Assembly: GCA_003254905.1 (NCBI GenBank)
Contig: QANU01031401.1
Span: 205,208-269,207, forward strand
Length of the DNA stretch: 64,000 nucleotides
Direction: 5' to 3'
From: Nissolia schottii
Taxonomy: Eukaryota; Streptophyta; Magnoliopsida; Fabales; Fabaceae
Shown in pieces: positions 42,396-58,958 of the stretch. Both the position numbers and the translations under genes were made by a program. The notes beneath the pieces are model-generated. The model saw nothing but the letters and a program-made list of their open reading frames with translations, ran no database searches and was not told the DNA's origin. Position 1 is the stretch's first letter. Each line of letters starts with the position of its first letter.

Positions 42396-44770
42396 ATGAG
42401 CATCCATCACCTTGCGTCTTTGATTTCCTCTTGTAAAATGGGTTTACAATCCTCTTGTTGTTGGAATTTTGATAAATATTATAGCATGATTGTATCCATA
42501 TAACTTTTGCATGAATGAATCTATCAATTTCTCTGATTTACATGAATTGGTTTTATGCTTAATGATTGCTCTAGTTTAGCTATCTAAATAGTGTTTTGGA
42601 GCTTGATATTTGTGAGTGAAAACTACATTATTAAGTTGGAATCAAATCAATGTTTAACTTAGCTAACCTAAGGTTGACTTTAAACTGGATTTTTGCGAGT
42701 GAGAACTACATCATTAAGGTTGGAACTAAATTAACTCATCTAATACTCCTAATTGCTAGAGATAGAGTTAAAATTATTAGTCATTTTAACATTTGAAGTA
42801 ACGTCAGTTGCTTTGTTAGTTTGTGCAAGAGATTGACAAAATAGCAAAGGGATTGAGTGATCTTTTCATGTTTGAAAAAGGTGAACAAGATAAGAACTGG
42901 TGGCGAGAAATCAAAGAAGTGATAATTCATATACATTGAGTGAATGGATATATGAACTTATAATATGATTCAATTCCCAACAAGCTTCCTAATCTGCTTC
43001 TAATTTGTTGCCTATTTATCTTTTGTCTATTTACTTAGTTACAAGATCGCTCTACAATTCTATCACCATATTGTTTAATTAACAAACTCAAGACTGACTT
43101 TATTCAATTCCCTGTGGATACGACTATACCCGACTATACTGCAATTGAATCTCTTGNAAAACGACGAGAGTGTAAAAAGCTTTCAACATTGAGCAGCCTG
43201 GTTGAAATTCAGGGTCTCAAGTATGAAACTTAGTATTTTCATATTCGTGATCTCTGAGACTTCAGAGTACGCAAAGCGGCCTGAAACTCTATGTCATGAG
43301 ACTTTCTTAAATAAAGCTTTTAGACCACTTGCAATCATCCATGGATCCACTAATTTTACTAAGTAAATTATCTGGCATGAAATATTGAGCTGTATTTTGT
43401 CATATATGAACTGCTGCCTTGAAATATTGAACTGTGCAATCAAAAGAAAGAAAAAAAATCCTAGGGCGTTATGTCACTAAGTCCCTAAATAATGATGATG
43501 ATAAGTACACTTCTGGTAGCGTCTATAGGGCATGCAGCTAGTGGAAAACTCCCCTGGTAGCGTCAATAGGGCATGCCAGCATGACAAATGTATATTTCCT
43601 ACTCGCGTCGCTAGGGTAGGCTGAGGAAAACAAGTACAACTCTTGGACTATCACGTTCGAAGTAGAAGAACGGCGATAGATCCTCTCTCCATTTCGAAGC
43701 AGAAGAATGGTTACTCCTATCGTTGAGTGATGACTATTTCATGAGAAGTAAAACCATTCAGGTTAAGCGCTGTCTGATCCTCAACGATACTGAGTTAGAA
43801 AGCAGCTTGCAGTCGTATGGCCACCACTGCAAGGGGGCTGGACTTGAGTATATGAAATCTATGTGATATGTGATATATATGTGTACGAATGATATAAGTG
43901 GATGCAAGTAGAAGCTTATAATTAAAATGGGTACGGTTATAAGTGGATAGAAGCTGAAGCTTATAAGGAAAAGGGTTTTCAGAAAATGAGGATTTTGAGA
44001 TAGTATTTGTAGTTATGTAAATTATGTGACAGTATGTGACCTAAGAGTTAGATTAGAGCACAGATAACATAGATAACAAAAGAATGAGTTCCCTCAATCA
44101 CTTAGTAATATAGATAAAGCTACTCAGGCTTAGTATGGATATCAATAACTAGTAGGTATGTAGTATAACCGTGACACTTAGAAACCCCTGAGCGGCCTGG
44201 ATCATAAATGAAAATAAGAGTTCCCCAGATCCCAAGGTTTCCCACTGAGAACTCAAAGTTCTCACCCCACTCATTTGTTGCGCCAGGGTTAGACTTTGAA
44301 CAAGGAACAGGAACCCCAGTGGAGCATTACGAGGAAGAGGTGAACGAGGAGTAGGATAGCCAGTGCTAAGCTAGAAATGTTATGTTAGCCTTAGATAGTA
44401 GACTATATGTTTTGTACTATTGTATTATGTACTTGTATGTAACAACTATAATATTACATGTATAAGTGTTTGTGGATATATAGTATGGACAACTTGTTGG
44501 TATGTTGCTATGATTGTTGAATATGTGTAGCTAATATTAGTTAAGCAGGCTAAGTTACCGCTAGCAATATGTGTTATAATGTGAACAAGGCTCATAGTTT
44601 ACACTATGATACGTACAAAGGAAATTTTAAATTGGTCCATATTTTTTGGGTAACTATATTTTGAAACTCATAAACGGGACCAAGTAATATCCCAACCAAA
44701 AAGAGATAACAACCTAGTCAGCAGTTTTGCGACTTAAGCATAAACTAGCTAGGTAGGGTGTTACACAGTG

Positions 44771-47200
44771 AATAATGTGTAACTACAGATAGCAACCTAA
44801 GAGGGGGTGAATTAGGTTTCACTTGATTTTTCTCGATTTTGGTTCTTTGTGAAAGGAAAGTGGTTTCAAACCCTAATTCTAAAACTTGAACTCAATAACC
44901 AGCAATAATCAAAAAGCTTAAGATTGATAATGTAGCAGAAAGATAAATTGTTGTAAGTAAAGTGTGTAGGGATAGAGAAAATCACACCGAAAGATTTATC
45001 CTGGTTCACCTTCAAACCATAGAAGGCTACGTCCAGTCCCCTGTTCTGATTCAGGGATTTTTTTCACTATGTAAACTTGTGTTGTGTACAACCTCACACC
45101 TTAGGCACTTACACCGACAACTACAAGAGAACAAACCCGTTCCCCTGGTTACACAATGCCCTCACCGAACACTACGGTGAATATCAGAACAAACTCACCG
45201 AACACTACGGTGATTAACCACACCGAACACTACGGTGTCACAATTGATTCACAATTGTTGAAGAAGTAATACAATGGCTTTGCCAATCCTAAATTCAGGG
45301 TTGGAAGTTTTCCTAAATAGACAACACTTATGATATGACAATTAAGGCTCATAATGGCCACCATGGAAGATGTGTTAGGGTTCGAGAGTAGGTGGAAGAA
45401 AGGGATTTAGGTATTAGAGTTTAGGGTTTATGCCCAACTTAATCCTTGAAAAATAAACTACAAACATAGTCTTTAAATGTCAACATAGTCCTTGAAATGT
45501 AAGAAGGACTACTTTAGGAAATAAACCAAGAGGGTTAATCCCATGGATAGGTTAATTTAAGGGACCTATTCACATATCAAAAAAATCCTAATCCTTACCT
45601 TTTGAACTCTTAATCAAAGTACAGAGGTGAAATGACTAAGATCTTGGTAAACCAAAAGATAGAATCCTTTTGTTGATGTCTCTGTTAGCCTCTGAAATGT
45701 CAAAAAAAGTCAATAAAATGATTAATGGGAACAACGTTTTGAAATTGCATAGCTTACCTTGGCTCTTACGTTTTTAGGGACTACTTAGGATATTGAAACA
45801 TTTTTCAGTGACTAACTTGTACATTAACCCAAAATTTTATTTTTATAAGGATAATTTAAAAATTGTAAAATATTAGAAAGTAAAGAGGTAAATATACTTT
45901 TAAAATCTACGAGAAAAAGAGTGTAATTTTGGTCGTCCTCAAAATAGGTTGGAATAATTAGTCCTTATTATTATTATTATTAAAGTTCACTAAAAACTTA
46001 TATACTTATTACTTAATAGAAAATAAATAAATTATATTAACCACCATCAAGATTAAGCAATATTACACGAACAGTATTAGCCACCCCTATACCTTATTAT
46101 TTCTGAAATATAACACTAAACACTCCTACAAATTATACCGAGCATCTCTATAGATTTCTTCTATATGGGCAAAGGCTAACCTGGACCGGTCCAGTTTAGG
46201 ACCATTTTGGTCTAGGTTTTTTTTAACAATAAAAAGTATTACAATTACTTATATATCCTTCTATCATTTCCTTCTTAAGATTGTTTTTCAACACAAGATT
46301 TGAATCCTCTTTTTCTTTCTCTTACCTTAGTCACCTTCGCTCCTCTACTAGCGATCATCGCCACCTGCTTCGTCCTCCCTGTGCGCACTGCTACCACCAT
46401 CATCTTCTCATAATTCCTTTTTTTTCTTCCCTTTCTGTCTCACCCTTTCTTGCACCCTCGGATTGAGATACACAAAAATTTGTTGAAATACACAGATCAA
46501 CGATCTTTGGCAGCAATGGACAAAATCACAGCGTCTCAAATTGACCTCTGAGACTCAAATCTACTTCAAATCTAGGGTTTTGCAGACCTTACAAGAGCAT
46601 ATTCGAGGTTTGCTCTGCAAATTTGCTTTAGATTTAAGCTTGGTGTTGTTGATGGTGATGGATGATGCATGTGAGTTCTATGAAGATACCATGAACTTTT
46701 TTTTTAAAGGAGAAGATGATAAAGAGTTTTCTTTTTGTTTATGCGATGTTTTTTTTTTCTTGAGAACCTATTGTTGTTGTTTTTGCTGAATCATTTGTTT
46801 GAAACTTTTAAACAACAATTTTGATTCTGGATTTGGGGGGTGTTAAAACATTAAAATGACATTCATAATTCCATGATACACATATAAGTATGAGAAAATT
46901 AATTTACACGTATGGTTTTCGTTGTCTGAAATCAGCATAGTACACACCAAGTTCACGTAATTTAAAAAAAGAAATTATTAAAACCTAAAATCAGCACCCA
47001 GGGTATCGATTTCAGGCATTGAATTTTTTTATTTTTTTTTTGATTGAGAGGAAAACTCTCAGACCTGAAATTAATAACAGGACAACCGATTTCAGGTAAA
47101 GTGACACCAGTACCTGAAAATCGATATTGATAGTGCCGATTTCAAGTAAAAAATAATGAAAAATTCGTACCAACCCAAAAAACCTCAGCTATAAATACCC
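44771..47200. other. Repeat-rich spacer
   Basis: 44790-45330 resembles the edge of a non-coding LTR-type plant repeat ('gggggtgaattaggttt', 'tttatcctggttcacc') and contains a triplicated palindrome, listed separately. 45960-45980 is a short (TTA)n run. 46280-46790 has CT-rich leader-like DNA and an open frame (46541-46789) that I do not recognise. 46990-47160 has repeated 'gatttcaggt'/'acctgaaat' motifs leading to the Mutator fragment. Confidence 0.4.
45163..45237. repeat. Three copies of the palindrome CACCGAACACTACGGTG
   Basis: Identical 17-mers at 45163-45179, 45196-45212 and 45221-45237. Each folds as CACCG...CGGTG. The copies are spaced 33 and 25 bp apart. Confidence 0.9.
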
Positions 47201-47341
47201 CTTCAATTGTATAACTCAAACACACCTCCTCTTCTCTTCTCTATAAATACCCATTCAACTCTTCTTTCACACCTTCCCCTCTCTTCAGATATTTCTTCTT
47301 GTTTTATATTTTTTTTCTATAGTGTCCATATCCATTTTATA

Positions 47342-47861
47342 TTTTTAAGAAAAAATATGAATAGGGAAGATATTGCCACTTTTATTTTTATAATGGTTCA
47401 GTGAAAAAAAATCTGATGTTAAAGGAGTTGAATTTGTTATAATGTGGCTTTCTATGTCGTTCTCTGATTTGCATTGTGCAATTTGTTCACATTTTAATGG
47501 GAGAGTAGAGACAATCAGATATAAGACTCCTGTGTCTTTTAGTAATGGAGTTGTTAAATATCGTCCTGTTACGATATCAAACAACCTCCAAGTGCAACAC
47601 ATGTTTTATTTATATAAGACTTATAAGGAAAGTCTCAATGGCATTGAATTGTTTGTCAACTTTGAGGAAGTTGTTCCTAATATTGATAATGAATGTGGTC
47701 CAAGTTCAAATTCAGTGTACCAGGATAACGTTACACCAACATTTCTATCGGACAATGAGATGTTCGTTAACGTAGATGACAATGTCAGTTGGAGTGAGCA
47801 TGAAAGTGATATGTCTAAAGACGGTGGAACTGACGATGATTCAGGTACTATTAAGTATTAA
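47342..47861 (+). pseudogene. Mutator-like (MULE) transposase, N-terminal fragment
   Basis: The main open frame (47442-47861, 139 aa) contains SFSDLHCAICSHFNG, PVSFSNGVVKYRPVTISNN and IELFVNFEEVVPNI, followed by an acidic tail (DDNVSWSEHESDMSKDGGTD). I recognise this as the N-terminal region ahead of the zinc finger and MULE transposase domains of plant Mutator-like proteins. It is preceded by a start-like MNREDIATF at 47357 and one in-frame stop. The transposase domain is absent: the sequence runs out before the CACTA element at 48054. Confidence 0.6.
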
Positions 47862-48053
47862 TTTTTTACGATAATAATCATTTTAAAGTTAACAGAGATG
47901 GAAAAGTATGCTTCACACTTGCCTTGTGAAGAGGATCTTGTGTATCAGGAAAAAAAAACTATGTTGATTAATGAGGGATCTAGTTATTAAAATTAAATAG
48001 TTGTTTTTATTTAATTATCCACATAATCTTAATAGGGCTTTATTTAATGTGCT

Positions 48054-49717
48054 CACCACTAGAAAATAGCATATTACTGTCAGCCAATTACCGTCGAAAA
48101 ACCACCTAACAGTATTACCGTCAGAAAAACAAAAAAAATCCGACGATAAATGCAATTAAGACAAACCAGGTTAATTTTGGTTGCGATTAGTGTCAGAAAG
48201 AAATACCCGACAATAAAATTGACGGTAATAATTGGCGCCAATTGGTGCTTCATTAAACGAATGGATTACCGTCAAATATTTCTGACGGTAAAAAGGTCCA
48301 AATATCAAGAGGTACCTTTCCCTATGCGATGTGACATTGAACCAGTTACCGTCAGAAAAATTTGATGGTAATAATTGGCGGCTCATTATACGAATGGCTT
48401 ACCGTTGAAAATATCCGACGGTAAAAGGGTCCAAATATCAAGAGGCACATTTCCCTATCCAATGTGATATTAAACTAGTTACCATCGAAAAAAACCAACG
48501 ATAACAACCTCAAACTTTTCTACACATTTTCCCGTGTCTGAGTTTTCCCGTACGCACGTTTTTTGGTGGTGGATGTAATTACCGTCAGTTTTGTCTGATA
48601 GTAATGTCAGATTAATATGACGGTAATAACTATAAATATAGACGTCCTCCGGCTCTCCCTCCCTTACTTCCACTTTACACCCTCCTCCTCTACGTCCTCT
48701 CGCGATCCTCCTTCGGTTGTTTCACGGTGCCACCGCCACTACCACTACCACCACTATTGGATGTTGGCGCAGTTGGCTATTTCAAAGGATAGGGCAAAGA
48801 AGTTTGAAACGGATGTTGGCAGGGCCAGGGCTACAACTAAGTAGAAATCATCCAAGGCTACTGAGATGAAGAAGGAGTATAATGCCTGGCTGAAGTTGTC
48901 GAAGGAGGCGGTGGATACGGCCTTTGAGTCAGTGATGGGTCAAGTTAAGCATCTTGTTCTAAAGTTTGATTGGGGTGTGGTTTCTCTTGACAAGTATTAC
49001 GACCCCCCCGAGACACGGTTAAGTGTCAACTTTGGGAGTAATAATGACAAAGTCCTAGATGGTGGGTGGTTAGGTGTTAGCTTGGGGGAGTAATAATGAC
49101 AAAACCCTGGTTAGGTGTCAGCTTGGGGAGTAATAATGACTAGTATTAGAGAAAATTATCAGCCTCCATAATCAATTTTTGGCAAAATGCCATGTATTTT
49201 ATTTATTAATAAGTTACTTTTATTGATATTATTACATTATAAGTTATTACATTATAACATAAGTTATATCTTGAAAAAGTAAGCATGTTTAGGATGTGTT
49301 TGGTACATTATCTCTAAGATTACCAGCTAATTTGGATTACCTTTTAGAAATATTATCACTTGTTATATTACTAGTAATGTTACATTGTACCATTAATGCT
49401 TTTAATATATTTATTAACTTCTAAATTTTTAAATATCTGCAAAGATACACTCCCTATTCTATCACATCATAACATAGATATATTCTCTACCTAATTTGCT
49501 ACGGTAAACTCATCATGACATTATTGTGATGTGATAAGACTTAAACTACATTCAAATTTCAAAAAAAAATATTTTTTCCCTCATGTAAACCTGCAAAATT
49601 TTTGAAATTGAATCGACCCAGAATCGAAAATCATAGCCCAAAATCACGGTGATCAAAAACCCCTCAGTCACACCCGATGGTAATTGGCCGACAGTAATAT
49701 GCTATTTTCTAGTAGTG
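48054..49717. mobile_element. Non-autonomous CACTA element with captured coding fragment
   Basis: The ends are 28-bp inverted repeats differing at one base: CACCACTAGAAAATAGC... on the left and ...GCTATTTTCTAGTAGTG on the right. The flanking trinucleotides are gct and act. The first ~570 bp are packed with TTACCGTC(A/G)GA / TCCGACGGTAA units in inverted pairs. The middle (48620-49095) holds a gene-like stretch described separately. No transposase is present. Confidence 0.78.
48740..49093 (+). pseudogene. Captured gag-like or coiled-coil coding fragment
   Basis: Two open pieces flank one stop: MLAQLAISKDRAKKFETDVG..., then a Lys-rich linker, then MKKEYNAWLKLSKEAVDTAF and ESVMGQVKHLVLKFDWGVVS. 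The composition (charged, helical, with LKFDWGVVSLDKYYDPP) recalls the C-terminal coiled-coil part of plant retrotransposon gag-like proteins. I am not certain of the family. The tail 49015-49140 repeats 'gtgtcaacttggggagtaat' with small changes two to three times. Confidence 0.4.
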
Positions 49718-51000
49718 ACTTTTATGTAATAGCTAGTACTTTTATATTGGTTTAAGGTTTAGGGTTTAAGATTTAATGATTTAATTTTGTTTTATCATCA
49801 TTTGTTATCGTCGGATAAATGTGACGATAAACTTAAACCCTAAACACTAATTTAACTCGCGCGAGATGTTCTATGTCTCACGCGAGATGCGTTACCGTCG
49901 AACATATCTGACGAAAAAGAAAATAAAGAGACAATCTTATTGAAGCAATTACCATCGAATTATTCCGACAGTAAATTGTCTAAAATTATGAAAGGGCCCG
50001 CGTACTACTACTACTAAGGAGCACTAATGCTAAGAATTCCTAATACCCTACGTGGAAGTGCTACTTCCTTACGAACAAAAATGGAAGTAGAGCAAAGAGA
50101 ATATTCGCACTTAAAGCACAACTTTTAGAGCTCTCTGAATGAACTAACAAGTAAAAACATGTAAGAGAAAATTCTATTTATAGTAAAAACTAACTTGCCC
50201 CTCAAGTCACATGACTAAACTGCTATAACGCCTACTAAACGTTGCTAAGTCCAACCCACACTAAACTACAATAGCATTCAATTCCCCCCATCTTTTTGAA
50301 AAACCATGGTTGTTACACTAGTGGGGGTGATAGGAGGTGAGGGTTGGGGTGTGAGGGAGAAAGGAGATTGGTTGTGTGAAATGAAGGTGTGGTCGTTGTG
50401 GTGGTGCTTGTAAAGGTAAGAATAGGGGTATGAAGGAGATAGAGGCATTGAGTTGGAGGTGAAGTGTTGGGTATTGGTGCAATAGCACAACTAGTGGTGC
50501 AAGGGTTGAGTGATGGTGGTGGGGGAGGAAAAAGAAAGGAGATGGAGATGTCCAAATTGGTCTTTGAAGAAATTCTCGCTATCCAACTAGGTCTCTATGC
50601 TCAAAACGACACCATATTGGTTATGCCCAAAACAACATCGTTTTATGTTTTAGGATGATTGACTAGAAGAGAAGAGAAAGAACAAGTCAATGTTAATTGT
50701 CCCACTACTCTCCAGCACAAAATAAATGGAAAGAGGACTAATGTTGGTCCCAAAAAAAAAAAAAATCAAGAATTAATTTGACACTTATATTTAGAGATCA
50801 AGTTGATACTTAAACCAATTTCAAGGACCATGTTAACACTGCACCCTTATATAAAACATCATTTGACCAAAGCAAGAGAGAAAATAAGAAAATAAGTAAA
50901 AAAAAAAAATGGCCATATGACATGTTTCCTTAAACCACATCCTACTTTTGGCGCAAGTTCAATTTTCAAGGTTATAAAAAGTCGAATAATGCAGGGTCTC
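49718..51000. other. Spacer downstream of the helicase gene
   Basis: More ACCGTCGA/CCGACAGTAA units appear at 49805-49975, outside the mapped CACTA end, so a second related end may be present. 50280-50560 is a purine/pyrimidine-biased, TGGTGG-rich stretch that gives Pro/Thr-rich spurious frames. The 3' UTR of the helicase probably lies in 51000-51303. Confidence 0.4.
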
Positions 51001-51303
51001 GGCATCTGACATCCGACAAAACTAAAAACCAGTAGAACAGATTAGAACAGCCAATACTCTGTAGGGTACAACAGAACAAGGACTAAGAATATAAAACATT
51101 TAACTACTCTAATAAATGGTACAAGGAACGTGACCAATTTTTTCACCAATTTAGCAAGAATCAGCGTTTCCTTCCGCCGTAATGAAACGGTAGTAGTATT
51201 AGCCAACATTCCCGTGAGGAAATTATGATATCAATTTGCAGGAGCCTAAAAGTCCAAAATTCCAAATCCAAAGGCAAAAAATATGTGGACGGTGGCTAGG
51301 ACT

Positions 51304-55557
<4,254 letters not shown>

Positions 55558-58490
55558 CAAAACCCTAAATCCCCTCGAAAGCACAACACGGGAGTATGAA
55601 AAATACTAATATCCTTCCACAGGTTACGCGACTGTGTAATCAAATTGATAAATAATGAAGATTTGGAGCTGAATCAGAAGCCCCTCGAAAGGGGATCTTT
55701 ATATGCATGATATTATGTTGGGCTTAGTCACAAAGATTTGTTTTAGGGCTACGGTTCACAAGGTAGGTAGGATAAGACCTCAGGCCCAGTCCGTTTCGGC
55801 GTGCAAAAGGCTTGATAGAATTATCTAATATTAAGAAATCATTTTTTTTATCATATATTTGGGTATAGGATAGGTATGGTGTTTACACTATATAGTACGG
55901 ACACTCCATTCTTCCCAGAATCAAATAAATTTAGTGACATGACTATTTATAATTAGTTTATTGTGAAAAAAATGTTTTACATTTATGATACATAAAAACT
56001 AAATTACGTATACATAAGCATATTTATGTATCTTAAGTTTTAAAAATCTATTGTATCGCCATATTGGTAATAGATTGTATTAGTATCATGTTTTACCTTG
56101 GTGCTTCATCGGTTATACAGCTTTATCTATTTTTATCATACAATCATTGTATTAAGTCATTAGACCCAAGGAAGTCTGATTACATAGTATTATTTTTTGG
56201 GAAAACAACATTGACACCCGTTAAACTTTTATCTAGTTTCAAATAAGTTTCTCTAACTTTTAAATCTTTCAATCAGATCCTTAAATTTTTACCTAGTTGC
56301 ATGCAGATACATCTAACTTTTAAATCTTCAAATTAGATCCTTAAACTATAACAATGATCACAATTAGTATTTCTATTCATTAGAGTTTAGGGTTTAGGGT
56401 TTAGAGTTTAAGGGATGCCAATATCTAAATAACAAATATCAAAGTTTAAGGGATGCCAATGCTATTTCCCCTTATTTTTCACCCAATTCCAAATTAACCG
56501 TATCTCTTCACATTATTCACATTCTTCTCCTTATTGCCTGTCTTGATCCTCACTACACCTATCACTGTAAACCTCCACTACAGCCTACCACTAACCCCCC
56601 GGCTGCCTACTACCCAGCGAGTTCTTTAGTGTTAATTTTTAATTTTTATTAGGTCATGCACATGTTAACTTTTGTGTTTTCATGTGGCTAGGAATAAGGA
56701 GAAACTATAACAAAGCGAGAGAAGGGAAAAGGAAGAAAAAGAGCAATTTTATGCCCCAGGGAGTGCTCAAGCCCTACCTGTGGCGCTGTAGTGGATAGAG
56801 AGCACGAAATTGGGACTCTTTCACGTGCCACACTCGCTCGAGCAGCCGTTGTTGAGAGACACAAAAAACAAGGTTTCTAAAACCTAAATCCACTCCTCCT
56901 CCCACTTTCTCTTCTTCTTCCTCACACTTCCTCACTCTTCTTTTATTAGATTTTCTCCTAATTTTATTGCAATTTAGTAGAATATATGTATAATAGTGCT
57001 AGTTTGTGCTTTCATTAGTTTATTCAATTCAAATCTGATCTTACATGTTGGCTTGAAACCAAATTGCATTTGTTTTATAATATCAAGATCAAGGCAAATA
57101 AACAGTGAGATATAGAAGGGGTAGAAACAAATATCAGAAAACATCATAAAAGACCGAAGGATTGGAAGCAAACTATGAAAGATAGGAAGTGCTAATTGTC
57201 ACTTTTGGTTGCATGCAACAATTGTTTCGATGGGTTTAACTCTTTTGGCAATTGGCTTGGTTCAATTTAATCCACCATATTTCCCCAGATTAGTTTTGTG
57301 TTCATGTTTATAATTGTTGCATGTGAAATTGGATCTCTTTTTAAACTTTCAACAAAAGATAAAGCTTTTACTTATTCAAGAGATTTCTGTTGCTTTGAGT
57401 CTTAGTGTTATTTGGATTAGATTTTTAACCTTCAAATTAACTTGCTTTCCTTATTCCATGTGGAATTTCTAGTAAGTATGAATTTCACCGCTATTTCTTT
57501 CACTTTGTATTTTTTTTGGAGGTGAAAGTACTCTCTTTTAGCATGTCATCTTAAGTTCAAACCTTTTGGTGTTTCATATGGAATACTTTTAATTTTACTT
57601 TCTTTCTATAGTATCTTTGTCTTTCTTCATGGCTGAACTTGATGGTTCTCGGACAGCTTCCTCTCTATCTGTCTGAGTGAGCTAAATGGGGTAAGAACAT
57701 AAAAGTGGTTAATAAAATATAGAACTTAGAAAAACAATACTCTCTTGGCTTCACTCTAATCATCGGTTCACCCTAACATGCTCATGGGAAGAAAACAAAT
57801 TTGTACCTCAAGTTTGTGTTTTGCTGTTTGGTTTTTTGCTGATTGAAACTTGAACTATTTATTCGGTTCCCTTGTTCATTTCTTGGTAATAAGGTTTAGA
57901 CCAAACATATAATTAATTAGTTTATCAAAGATGAGAGAGAGGTGGTTGAAATTAAGTATTTAATAAGGTGAAGTATTATGTTCATTATATACCTGATCAC
58001 AATTTGTATGATGTTATTCTCTTTTTTTCTTGATCTTTTAACACTACATTTAAAATCAATATATTAGGATTAATAGCTTTGGTGGCTTTGTTCCTTTGAA
58101 CATGCTCCCAGGATGCAAAAGAATTAGTACCTCAAGTTTTTGTTTTGTTGATTAGTTCTCTATTACTTGTATCCGGAATTGTTTCTTTGGTTCATTTGCT
58201 CATTGCTTGGTATAAGGTGCAGTCCAAACATATAATTAATCAGTTTGTCCAAGATGACAGAGAGGATGTTGAAATTAAGTGTTTAATAACTAATAAGAGT
58301 TTGTTAATTTTGAACCATTATATTAATGATTTTATTAATGATCTTCACTTCTAAATTTGATTTATTTGGTTGATTTATCGTCATGCCAATTGACTCTTTA
58401 TGTGATGCTAGTTGTAGCATATCCCTTTGAGGATCAGGATGACCCCAAAAAATAGGGGGATGAAAATAATTCAGGTATTTTATCATCCCT
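55558..58490. other. Promoter side of the helicase gene, then spacer
   Basis: 55558-55800 should contain the helicase promoter and 5' UTR. 56380-56460 has 'gtttagggtttaggg'-type repeats, too short for telomeric DNA. 56690-56980 is CT- and GA-rich. 57775-57970 and 58096-58293 are diverged copies of each other, listed separately. No gene recognised. The 3' LTR of the gypsy element should lie in the last part but was not delimited. Confidence 0.4.
57775..58293 (+). repeat. Diverged direct duplication of about 195 bp
   Basis: 57775-57970 and 58096-58293 share ordered blocks: 'gtacctcaagtttgtgttttg' against 'gtacctcaagtttttgttttg', 'ccaaacatataattaattag' against 'ccaaacatataattaatcag', and 'gttgaaattaag...tttaataa' in both. 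They are direct repeats about 325 bp apart and clearly old. Confidence 0.7.
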
Positions 58491-58499
58491 TCAAATACT

Positions 58500-58937
58500 G
58501 ATTTTCATGTTGTTTTTAATGTTGTTACTTAATTTTTTTTCCTTATCCTGATATCGTGTATGCCTTGTTTGTGGTGCATTTAGAAGTATAATGTAACAAA
58601 GCTTGCAAGGCCCACTTAATTGCCTAACTGTTGGTGGCAAATTAACCCTATATGCTACATGTCCCACTCTTTCTTCAATCTTGAAAGGCCCGAAGTATTT
58701 CCTACTCAGCTTTTGATTCTTTCTTAGCGCCACTGAGTGTTCTCTGTAAGGTTAGAGCTTGACTAACACTAACTCCCCTTCTTGCATTTGCACGTCTCTT
58801 CTTCTGACATCAGCTTGGTTTTTCATATGGTTTTGGGCCTTCTGTAAGTTTAGCTTAAGTTGCTGCAACAATTTGTCCCTTTCCAATAGCACATCCTGCA
58901 AATTTGCAGGGTCATTGTTTTGCCTTTCATACTTCAC
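58500..58937 (-). pseudogene. Gypsy integrase C-terminal region, broken
   Basis: Reads DVLLERDKLLQQLKLNLQKA, then QADVRRRDVQMQEGELVLVKL, a stop, and LRKNQKLSRKYFGPFKIEER with VGHVAYRVNLPP. This is the GPY/F module (KYFGPFKI...VAYRVNLP) of gypsy integrases. The part that should lead to a chromodomain is scrambled after the NLPP, so chromovirus status cannot be settled here. Confidence 0.75.
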
Positions 58938-58958
58938 AAGCTTAGGTGGTTCCCTTCC

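Larger units (their letters stand above)
39567..43188 (+). mobile_element. Solo LTR D inserted in LTR A, itself carrying LTR B
   Basis: It starts TGTTAAGTGTCATATTTTGC and ends AAAGCTTTCAACA. The flanking 5-mers are ctgag (39562-39566) and ttgag (43189-43193), four of five identical. Without LTR B it is about 1443 bp. It has a TATA box at 40039-40046 and several copies of CCGCTCAGCGG or variants (39790-40025). One N lies at 43157. No gag or pol is present, so it is also a solo LTR, of a different family from A, B and C. Confidence 0.68.
38310..44765 (+). mobile_element. Solo LTR A (TGTAACATC family), split by two nested insertions
   Basis: It begins TGTAACATCTCGC and ends TAGGGTGTTACA, with a perfect 5-bp duplication, cagtg, at 38305-38309 and 44766-44770. 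Removing the nested element D (39567-43188) leaves about 2834 bp, close to the 2940 bp of the related LTR C at 59531, and the two halves match C in order. A TATA-like box, tataaata, lies at 38882-38889. No internal retroelement region is present, so this is a solo LTR left by recombination between two LTRs. Confidence 0.82.

Noticed and set aside
46541..46789. 82-aa open frame after a CT-rich leader
   Set aside because: No recognisable domain, no splice context and biased composition. Left as part of the spacer.
50278..50555. Minus-strand Pro/Thr/Ser-rich open frames
   Set aside because: Derived from a TGGTGG-biased low-complexity stretch without domain or splice support.
56380..56460. TTTAGGG-like repeats
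   Set aside because: Only two perfect units plus variants. Not an interstitial telomere array.
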